From: Pseudomonadota bacterium
Lineage (GTDB): Bacteria; Desulfobacterota; WTBG01; CAIYCZ01
DNA length: 6,204 nucleotides
Assembly (NCBI GenBank): GCA_026388865.1
Contig: JAPLIX010000315.1
Coordinates: forward strand, 1 to 6,204
Direction: 5' to 3'
The translations under genes and the position numbers were made by a program. Positions within the stretch are counted from its first letter, which is position 1. Every line of letters starts with the position of its first letter. Below are positions 1-4,931 of this stretch, piece after piece. Below the pieces are notes generated by a model. It was not told the origin of the DNA. It searched no databases and was given only the letters and a program-made list of their open reading frames with translations.

Positions 1-132
1 AGGCCGGGACTTTGCCTCCGGCTTCTTTCAGATTCGCAGTCACCCACGACACCCTTGCCTTTGGCTAATGATTCCTACTGCCAAGTTCATAGCGGACTTA
101 CACCGCCAAGTTATCGCCCATGCCGGGCACAC
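1..132 (-). mobile_element. Group II intron, 5' end (domain I), truncated by window edge
   Basis: Read on the minus strand from 132, the sequence opens with GTGTGCCCGGCATGGGCG, matching the GUGYG 5' splice-site consensus of group II introns. It continues with domain I blocks familiar from bacterial introns of this type, such as GCAAGGGTGTCGTGGGTGAC, GAATCTGAAAGAAGC and GGAGGCAAAGTCCCGGCCT. Only about 132 nt are present; the intron-encoded reverse transcriptase/maturase and domains II-VI would lie beyond the left edge. The intron starts 2 nt after the T-tract of a terminator hairpin (135-174), in the same orientation as the HTH gene it follows. Group IIC introns typically insert at such sites, so class C is inferred from position; the class cannot be proved from domain I alone. 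Confidence 0.88.
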
Positions 133-134
133 AT

Positions 135-174
135 AAAAAAGGAGTTCTCAGTTCTTTCAGAGAACTCCTTTTTT
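135..174 (-). terminator. Rho-independent terminator (perfect 15-bp stem), intron target
   Basis: AAAAAAGGAGTTCTC (135-149) and GAGAACTCCTTTTTT (160-174) form a perfect 15-bp stem with a 10-nt loop. On the minus strand it ends in T6, about 20 bp past the stop codon of the HTH gene, which it should terminate. The stem carries A6/T6 at its two ends, so it could work in either direction. The group II intron begins directly after it, so intron and terminator form one functional unit: target hairpin plus insertion. Confidence 0.9.
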
Positions 175-193
175 AGAGCTTGTAACTAATCCC

Positions 194-379
194 TTATGAC
201 ATTAATTTTTCAATGTTGCTCTTGCTGAAGCGCCAGGACCCTCCTACACGGAATCCTGGTAATGATCCGTCTTTTGCCAGCTTATAGACGGTAATTTTAG
301 ACAGTTTTAAATACTCTGCCACTTCGTCTGCTGTCAGAATAGGGGATTCAGAATTCAGCTCTTTGTTTTTTCTTCTCAT
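194..379 (-). CDS. Excisionase-family helix-turn-helix DNA-binding protein
   Basis: Small DNA-binding protein of 61 aa. Residues 15-60 match the excisionase-type (MerR-like, HTH_17) winged helix: LTADEVAEYLKLSKITVYKL is the helix-turn-helix and LPGFRVGGSWRF the wing. The N-terminus (MRRKNKE) is basic. I chose the ATG at 379 because AAAGGAG lies 9 nt upstream; an in-frame GTG at 415 would add 12 residues but has no better ribosome site. Family members act as phage or conjugative-element excision factors or as small transcription regulators. No integrase lies nearby, so an excision role is unproven; it may be an orphan regulator or a relic of an integrated element. A strong terminator follows at 135-174, and a long AT-rich region lies upstream. 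Confidence 0.88.
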   Translation of the reverse strand: MRRKNKELNSESPILTADEVAEYLKLSKITVYKLAKDGSLPGFRVGGSWRFSKSNIEKLMS

Positions 380-415
380 CTGACATCTCTCCTTTCGAAT
401 TCTTTTTCCCCTCAC

Positions 416-719
416 TTCTTATGTAACGTATAACATAAAAAATAATTATTGTAAATATAATTTTTATTATGCAAGCTTAGATTGCATTTTTATTATTAAA
501 TACAATTTGATGCACAAGAAAATGTTTCCTATTGGCTTAACAAGACGAAATGAACAACTATTTGGGCATGACAACCTATTATTTATCTTAAATTTTTCTT
601 AACGTAGCGTTAAAGCAGGTAACTATTCCTAATCATGCAAATTATTACTCATAGTTATGGATAGTATTTTAAACTACCTTTTTTTGCTTGGTCCGTTTGC
701 TTGTGCTGCTTCAAGCCCA
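416..719. other. AT-rich intergenic region with inverted repeats
   Basis: This 300-bp stretch has no credible gene and is much richer in A+T than the rest of the window. It lies upstream of the excisionase-type gene and downstream of the methyltransferase stop codon. It holds a short palindrome TTAACG-tag-CGTTAA (599-613) and a perfect 7-bp inverted repeat TAACTAT/ATAGTTA (620-626 and 651-657, 24 bp apart). These are possible protein-binding sites, perhaps for the HTH protein itself, by inference only. I see no clear terminator for the methyltransferase gene: the T-tract near 679-685 is on the wrong strand. Confidence 0.5.
427..455 (-). promoter_or_regulatory. Candidate sigma-70 promoter for the HTH gene
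   Basis: On the minus strand TTTACA (450-455) is separated by 17 bp from TATACG (427-432). This would place the transcription start near 420 and give a leader of about 40 nt to the ATG at 379. The -35 hexamer is good and the -10 is 4/6. The surrounding sequence is very AT-rich, so chance matches are likely. Confidence 0.3.
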
Positions 720-1901
720 TTAAATTCTCCCGGTAAGCAGCAGCACCTTAAGCCCCCCATGAAATAAATGATGGGTGGTCAGTCCGTGAAGGGGGATACG
801 GTCAAGCATGGGTGCTTCGGGAACAAGTAATGCCAGTTTCCATCCTGCATATGATCGTTTCAGTTTCCCGCATAGTTCGGTAAAGAGGTCCGCCGCCGCC
901 TCTCTCTCACCTATGCGCATCCCGTAAGGAGGATTCAAAACCACCAGCCCGGTTCTTCCGGTAAAGTCTGCGGGCTCGAGTTTGAAAAAATCCTGGCCTA
1001 TGACCTGCACCGCATCGGTGAGACGATAGCGATCCACACAAGCTTTAAGTTCCGCGCAGACAGCGCCGTCCCGGTCAGAAGCAAAAATCTGCGGTTCAGT
1101 TTTTTCAGCACATACTGCTTCGCTCTGCCGCCGCATATAGTGCCAGCGTTCAGGTAAAAAGCTTGGCCAGCCCATAAAAGCAAAACCCCTGAACCACCCG
1201 GCAGGGATATGCTTAACCAGCATGGCAGCTTCGAGAGAAAAAGTCCCTGAGCCGCACATCGGGTCGATAAGCGGTTCGTTTTCCGTAAAGCCTACGATCT
1301 TTAGTATTGCTGCTGCAATGGTTTCTCGCAGGGGCGCAGCGGCACGATGGCTTTTCAAGCCCCGCTTGTGAAGCAGCTCGCCACTGCTGTCAAGAGAAAC
1401 GGTAAAATGATCATCAACAATGCGCACAAAAATCTGCTGGCCGGCAGCATCGGTGGACCCCGCCTCCGGTGCGTATGCTGCAAGGCGCGGTGCTATCTTC
1501 TCCATAAAACATTCGGCAACTGCCCCCTTATGATAGAGCCGTGAATGCCGCGATGTTACGTGTACCTTGAGCGTGCTCGTGCGGGGAAGATACAGTTCCC
1601 AGGGAATCCCGGATATCTTTTTACCCAGCCGCTGAAAGTTTGAGGATTTAAACTGGCCGACGCGCATAATAATACGGTTTGCCAGGCGCAGGTGAAGGTT
1701 TGCCAGGTAGCAGTCATGCAGGCGGCCGGTAAATTCGATGCCGCCTTCGACAATAGCGGCTTTTTGAGAGGAAAGCGGAAGCTGCAGCAGCTCATTATAG
1801 CAGAGCTGTTCGAGGCCGGGAGCAGTCACTATGAAAAATTCCTGCCCGCGGCCGATTATATGTCGCTTGATGCGCTTTTCAAAGCTGGTCAATGGTGCCA
1901 T
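720..1901 (-). CDS. rlmL: THUMP-domain class I SAM-dependent RNA methyltransferase (RlmL-type)
   Basis: Predicted cytosolic N2-guanine methyltransferase acting on large-subunit rRNA (393 aa). The layout is that of the N-terminal module of E. coli RlmL (23S G2445): an N-terminal ferredoxin-like/THUMP RNA-binding region (about 20-170, starting FFIVTAPGLEQL), a linker LHKRGLKSHRAAAPLRETIA (177-196), then the Rossmann catalytic domain. Visible motifs are DPMCGSGTFSLEAA (213-226, SAM binding), ASDRD (274-278, acidic ribose-binding strand) and NPPYG (323-327, the catalytic motif of N-methyltransferases). It lacks the RlmK (m7G2069) half of the fused enterobacterial enzyme, as is usual outside gammaproteobacteria. 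The exact target base is inferred. The ATG at 1901 has no good ribosome site: AAGGA lies about 40 nt upstream, 7 nt before an in-frame CTG that would add 11 residues. The flavoprotein gene lies 65 bp upstream on the same strand, so co-transcription is possible. Confidence 0.92.
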   Translation of the reverse strand: MAPLTSFEKRIKRHIIGRGQEFFIVTAPGLEQLCYNELLQLPLSSQKAAIVEGGIEFTGRLHDCYLANLHLRLANRIIMRVGQFKSSNFQRLGKKISGIPWELYLPRTSTLKVHVTSRHSRLYHKGAVAECFMEKIAPRLAAYAPEAGSTDAAGQQIFVRIVDDHFTVSLDSSGELLHKRGLKSHRAAAPLRETIAAAILKIVGFTENEPLIDPMCGSGTFSLEAAMLVKHIPAGWFRGFAFMGWPSFLPERWHYMRRQSEAVCAEKTEPQIFASDRDGAVCAELKACVDRYRLTDAVQVIGQDFFKLEPADFTGRTGLVVLNPPYGMRIGEREAAADLFTELCGKLKRSYAGWKLALLVPEAPMLDRIPLHGLTTHHLFHGGLKVLLLTGRI

Positions 1902-1966
1902 TGCGGGGCTCTTTGCTTCCCGACAGCCACGCAGGGCTGTTCCTTTTTAAGAGCGTATAATAGTCT

Positions 1967-2902
1967 TCACAACCCGTGCAGAAAATCAATGCCCGACTGG
2001 TAGGCAGTATGCAGAATGCCGGGGTGATTCTTAACCACGCCCTTGCCGTGCTTTTTCCCCCTGGTTCCTGACAGGGTCAGCACTTCGGTTGTCTCCACGC
2101 CATGCAGCCTGAGCAATATTACCATGTTCTCTACAATGTTATCATAGGCAACAGGGTTGGACCACATCCACGAGCACACCACCACCCCTTTTTTCCCGCC
2201 CGGCATCCTGCGGGTCAGAAACGGGTTGGCGAAACAGTCCCAGCGGTCCATAAAGTTTGCCATGATAGCGTTCTCCCGCGCCGTATAGATGGGAAATCCC
2301 GCGATAAAACCGTCCATGCGGTACATTTTATCATACATAAACTCGGTCATGTCATCCTTTACCGCGCAGATGGTCTTCACGTCAACCTTTCTGCAGGCCC
2401 TGCAGCCGGAGCAGGGCTTTATGTTCAGATCACCGAGATACAGCTTCTCAACCTCCGCGCCGTTATCCGCGCAAGCCCGCAGCAGCTCATCAATCATGAC
2501 ATCGGTGTTGCCGCCCTTGCGCGGGCTTGAGTTGACGGCAAGAATTTTTTTACCCGGCGCAACGGGGGCGGCGGCGCCTGTCCCGCCTGACCAGCGGGTA
2601 ATGGTCACGGGTTCGGCGCCGGGCTCGAGTTTTTCCTGGTCGCGCGACGCCGCTGCGTATGCTTTCATCGCTTCAAGATCCTTCACCCGCAAAATCAGCG
2701 GCTCGTAGCCGCTGGGGAAGACCTCGTAGACAGACCTCCATAAGATATCATCAGTCACCGTTGATGAGCCTTCATAGGCTGCAATCTTTTCTGCATTGTA
2801 GATAAGCCGCTGCCGCCAGCGGTTGCGGATGACCGCGGGGAATATTTCACACAGCGCGTCAGTTTTTTCCATTAGCCCTGCCTGCCATTGAAGCCTGTCC
2901 AT
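1967..2902 (-). CDS. Iron-sulfur flavoprotein (NADPH-dependent FMN reductase/Isf family) with N-terminal PCP-reductase-like domain
   Basis: A 311-aa cytosolic redox protein. Residues 118-310 form a flavodoxin-like FMN domain: ILAVNSSPRKGGNTD (120-134) is the phosphate-binding loop of the NADPH-dependent FMN reductase family, and GFPIYTARENAIMANFMDRW (202-221) is the second flavin-contact region. C164, C167, C170 and C179 (CX2CX2CX8C, followed by KDDM) match the compact [4Fe-4S] motif of Isf-type flavoproteins, though the last spacing is slightly long. Residues 1-62 resemble the small PCP_red domain of protochlorophyllide-reductase-like proteins (IFPAVIRNRWR, then EKIAAYEG, then VTDDIL); this is a pattern judgement. 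A Gly/Pro/Ala linker (about 90-118) joins the two. AAGGAGG lies 6 nt before the ATG, so the start is secure. Isf proteins transfer electrons from ferredoxin or NAD(P)H; the acceptor here is unknown. A 183-bp repeat begins 19 bp upstream of the ribosome site. Confidence 0.87.
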   Translation of the reverse strand: MDRLQWQAGLMEKTDALCEIFPAVIRNRWRQRLIYNAEKIAAYEGSSTVTDDILWRSVYEVFPSGYEPLILRVKDLEAMKAYAAASRDQEKLEPGAEPVTITRWSGGTGAAAPVAPGKKILAVNSSPRKGGNTDVMIDELLRACADNGAEVEKLYLGDLNIKPCSGCRACRKVDVKTICAVKDDMTEFMYDKMYRMDGFIAGFPIYTARENAIMANFMDRWDCFANPFLTRRMPGGKKGVVVCSWMWSNPVAYDNIVENMVILLRLHGVETTEVLTLSGTRGKKHGKGVVKNHPGILHTAYQSGIDFLHGL

Positions 2903-2933
2903 GGTAATCCTCCTTCACGTGAGTTACTGAGTC

Positions 2934-3116
2934 TAACAGGTTGTTGAAAAAGTTGTTTTTCCCCGGCTGGTCAAAAATGCACAGATGCAAAGCCTCCGAA
3001 ATCCTCCAGAAGTGAGGCGTACTTCAGGGTACGCCGCAACGATCCCGATATCTATCGGGAACGAGGGTAATCACGACGCATGTCGGGACAGATGGTCGTT
3101 TTTCAACAGCCGGCTA
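2934..3116 (+). repeat. 183-bp TIR element, copy 1 (MITE/REP-like)
   Basis: Bounded by TAACAGGTTGTTGAAAAA (2934-2951) and TTTTTCAACAGCCGGCTA (3099-3116), which are imperfect inverted repeats of each other beginning and ending in TA. Three internal hairpins are visible: GGCGTAC/GTACGCC (3016-3022, 3029-3035, perfect), CCCGAT/ATCGGG (3044-3049, 3054-3059, perfect) and TCACGAC/GTCGGGA (3071-3077, 3082-3088, one mismatch). A same-length copy lies at 3368-3550. There is no coding capacity; open frames crossing it are by-products of the repeat. It ends 19 bp upstream of the ribosome site of the minus-strand flavoprotein gene, so it may lie in that gene's leader. Confidence 0.85.
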
Positions 3117-3367
3117 AGGGTTGCGGATTCAGAAGTTACTATCCCCTGCAGCTTTTTTCATCCGGAAACACTATAGCACAACGCATTGACCGGCAGAATT
3201 ATAATTTTATCAGCGCTGCATATATCCTGAAATTTTATTGCCAATTTTCAAGCGTTCCGGTAAAGAGTAATGTTTAGGAGTTATGAGTGTTGGAGTTTAT
3301 TAACTCCTGAACTCTTAACTCCTTAACTCCAGTACACATAAGCTCTGTGGTTCATTTTTAACAATAC
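3117..3367. other. Core between the two repeat copies; no gene
   Basis: This 251-bp segment separates two divergent genes and is flanked by the two 183-bp repeat copies. I find no credible coding sequence. Unless promoters lie inside the repeats, it should hold promoters for both the minus-strand flavoprotein and the plus-strand PPOX gene. AT-rich stretches (3196-3245) are suitable, but I could not identify a pair of -35/-10 boxes with proper spacing on either strand. It contains the AACTCC hairpin described separately. Confidence 0.5.
3277..3330. repeat. AACTCC/GGAGTT repeat forming a long imperfect hairpin
   Basis: The hexamer GGAGTT occurs at 3277-3282 and 3292-3297. Its complement AACTCC occurs at 3302-3307, 3317-3322 and 3325-3330, with degenerate units between (GAGT at 3285-3288, ACTC at 3311-3314). 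Folded around TATT (3298-3301), the three segments pair in register, giving a 46-nt hairpin of three 4- to 6-bp helices separated by small internal loops, plus one spare AACTCC unit. There is no T-tract or upstream gene, so a terminator role is not supported. It may be a dispersed palindromic repeat or a regulatory hairpin. Confidence 0.75.
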
Positions 3368-3550
3368 TAGCAGGTTGTTGAAAAAGTAGTTTTTTCCCAG
3401 GCTGGTCAAGAACGTCCGGATGCAAGGCGCGCGAAATCGTGAGGAATGAGGCGTACTGTACAGTACGTCGCAATGATCCCGCTAGCTATCGGGAATGAGC
3501 GCAATCCCGACGCAGGTCGGGACAGACGGGTGTTTTTCAACAGCCTGCTA
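3368..3550 (+). repeat. 183-bp TIR element, copy 2 (MITE/REP-like)
   Basis: Bounded by TAGCAGGTTGTTGAAAAA (3368-3385) and TTTTTCAACAGCCTGCTA (3533-3550), an 18-bp terminal inverted repeat with one mismatch. It has the same orientation and exact length as copy 1, though many interior positions differ. The three hairpins persist: GGCGTAC/GTACGTC (3450-3456, 3463-3469, one G-U pair), CCCGCT/ATCGGG (3478-3483, 3488-3493, one mismatch) and TCCCGAC/GTCGGGA (3505-3511, 3516-3522, perfect here). The right end is 3 bp from the GGAG ribosome site of the PPOX gene, so any transcript of that gene starting upstream carries all or part of the element. Confidence 0.88.
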
Positions 3551-3565
3551 AAAGGAGAATGTGCA

Positions 3566-4114
3566 ATGACGTTTCAGGAATTAACCGAAGAGCAACGGGA
3601 CAAAATAATCGACGGGATGATCCGGGTGCTGGGCCTGGAAAGAAAGCATCCATCAAAAGACGAGCTTGAGGCCGAGATCATCGATTACCTCGGGAAAAAG
3701 CAGCCCTGCACGCTTGCCACCTGCGGCGCTGACGGCATGCCGCATGTGTCGGTGGTTGATTACATGCATGACGGCCTCACCCTGTACATCATGAGCGAGG
3801 GCGGCAAAAAATTTCACAATATCCGGGAAAATAACCATGTCGCGGTGGGCATCGGCACCTCCACGCACAAAATGCGCTCCATTCGCGGAGTAAATATCCG
3901 GGGGACCGCCGATGTTTTTACCGATGACACCCCGGAATTTGCCCGGGGGCTTGAGCTGTTCAAACCGATGCTTGACGAAATCACGAAGCTGACCGGCAAG
4001 CCGGCCCAGATGCCTAAAGGTATTATGCGCATGATTCGCGTAACACCCGAAAAGATTATATATTTTCATTACAATAAAGGTATCGGCAATGCGCTCTGGG
4101 AAGCCGGGCGCTGA
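3566..4114 (+). CDS. Pyridoxamine 5'-phosphate oxidase-family (split beta-barrel) flavoprotein
   Basis: A 182-aa cytosolic protein. After a helical N-terminus (1-40), IIDYLGKKQPCTLATCG (38-54) and GMPHVSVVDY (57-66) are typical first strands of the FMN-binding split barrel. TLYIMSEGGKKFHNIRENN (72-90) and the strand HVAVGIG (91-97) follow, then RGVNIRGTADVF (107-118). The superfamily includes PNP oxidases, FMN- or F420-dependent reductases and heme-degrading HugZ-like proteins; the substrate here cannot be assigned. A true PdxH is unlikely from the sequence pattern. The ATG at 3566 is chosen because GGAG (3554-3557) sits 8 nt upstream. The frame stays open upstream to 3446, but those 40 codons lie almost wholly within the 183-bp repeat and are not credible protein. 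The gene diverges from the iron-sulfur flavoprotein gene. Confidence 0.88.
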   Translation: MTFQELTEEQRDKIIDGMIRVLGLERKHPSKDELEAEIIDYLGKKQPCTLATCGADGMPHVSVVDYMHDGLTLYIMSEGGKKFHNIRENNHVAVGIGTSTHKMRSIRGVNIRGTADVFTDDTPEFARGLELFKPMLDEITKLTGKPAQMPKGIMRMIRVTPEKIIYFHYNKGIGNALWEAGR

Positions 4115-4213
4115 GGTATTTCCCGGGCGAACCCGGAGTACGCTGGTAACCGGCAGGGAGTTTTATTGTTGAAGACTGGCGGTTAATGAAGTGATGGAGG
4201 AAAAAGAATCGGA

Positions 4214-4291
4214 GTGGAACATTTTCAGGTAATCATAGTCGGTGCCGGCCCGTCCGGTGCTGCCGGTGCGAAAGTTCTGCATGAGGCGTGA
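4214..4291 (+). pseudogene. N-terminal remnant of an FAD-dependent oxidoreductase (geranylgeranyl-reductase-like)
   Basis: Starting at GTG 4214, a 25-codon frame encodes VEHFQVIIVGAGPSG followed by AAGAKVLHEA and then TGA (4289-4291). This is the first beta-alpha unit of a Rossmann FAD-binding domain with the dinucleotide motif GAGPSG. It resembles the very start of NAD(P)/FAD-dependent oxidoreductases of the geranylgeranyl-reductase/FixC type. A GGAGG lies about 12 nt upstream, a plausible relic ribosome site. The rest of a protein of roughly 350-400 aa is missing: the following 120 bp show no further family motif in any frame I could read. I interpret it as a gene truncated by deletion rather than a real micro-protein. 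The family assignment rests on the nucleotide-binding motif and the general pattern. Confidence 0.72.
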
Positions 4292-4415
4292 GATATATAA
4301 ACAAAACACCGCCGGCATAATGAGACACATGCAGCTCTGCAGGCAGCAGGCCCATTTTCTGGCAGGGTAAGCCCGTGTCTGAAATATGCTATACATGAAC
4401 AGAGAGGGCAGCATA

Positions 4416-4727
4416 ATGAACTTTAAAAATCTACTGGCAGTATTGATATTAGTGCTGGTTATGGGGTGCTCGGGTTTTATCATGGATGGCCTGAGAAAAG
4501 AATATTATCCGGACGGTAAACTTAAATCTGAAATTAACTACCGCCAGGCTGCGCGGGACGGTATGTACCGGCTCTATTATGAAAATGGTCAGTTGCAGGC
4601 AGCAGGAAACTACCGGGACGGGCTGCAGGAGGGGCCCTGGAAGATGTATGATGAAAACGGCACGCTACAGTCGGAGGAGACCTACATGCAGGGGAAGCTT
4701 ATTGATAAAAAAACGTATAGCAAGTAG
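4416..4727 (+). CDS. Lipoprotein with MORN-type (YwqK-like) repeats
   Basis: A 103-aa predicted lipoprotein. MNFKNLLAVLILVLVMGC is a lipoprotein signal peptide with Cys18 as the lipidated residue (lipobox VMGC). Ser at +2 favours the outer membrane in a Gram-negative cell. The mature part carries three to four MORN_2-style repeats of about 22 residues: KEYYPDGKLKSEINY (28-42), GMYRLYYENGQLQAAGNY (49-66), GPWKMYDENGTLQSEETY (73-90), then a final MQGKLID. Such proteins are often auto-named YwqK-family antitoxins; no partner toxin is seen here, and a surface or protein-binding role is just as likely. GAGGG (4404-4408) lies 7 nt before the chosen ATG; an in-frame ATG at 4386 would spoil the signal peptide. 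No neighbour suggests a pathway. Confidence 0.85.
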   Translation: MNFKNLLAVLILVLVMGCSGFIMDGLRKEYYPDGKLKSEINYRQAARDGMYRLYYENGQLQAAGNYRDGLQEGPWKMYDENGTLQSEETYMQGKLIDKKTYSK

Positions 4728-4931
4728 GGACTCGCTGGCTGGACCAGTGAAGCAATCGGGCGCTGCACTGGTGCATCAAATGGTAGCACGGGGGCTTTTC
4801 TTCTGAATTTACCTGGCGTCTCAACCGGGAGCAGTAATTTGCTTTCGGCAAAGATATTGAAGTGCTGCAGACAGCTGAATGTGGTATAAAAAAACAGCGT
4901 TATTTAAAATTTCAAACAAAGGGGAGGGTCT

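Noticed and set aside
2102..2708. Plus-strand open frames antisense to the flavoprotein gene
   Set aside because: They are shadows of a well-supported minus-strand gene with clear FMN and Fe-S motifs.
2985..3277. Small plus-strand open frames (2985-3176 and 3080-3277)
   Set aside because: Both overlap the 183-bp repeat or its edge, have no ribosome site and no recognisable protein pattern.
3653..4069. Minus-strand frames across the PPOX gene
   Set aside because: The plus-strand frame shows coherent split-barrel motifs; the antisense frames do not.
4123..4136. CCGGG-CGAA-CCCGG hairpin after the PPOX gene as a terminator
   Set aside because: The stem is 5 bp and no T-tract follows, so at most a weak pause site.
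4163..4483. Minus-strand 106-codon frame
   Set aside because: It runs over the signal peptide of the lipoprotein and the oxidoreductase remnant and resembles no family.
4743..4772. ACCAGTG/CACTGGT inverted repeat as a terminator of the lipoprotein gene
   Set aside because: The 7-bp stem has a 16-nt loop and no following T-tract.
4857..4890. TTGAAG...TATAAA as a promoter for the bilin-reductase-like gene
   Set aside because: The spacing is 22 bp, outside the working range for sigma-70.
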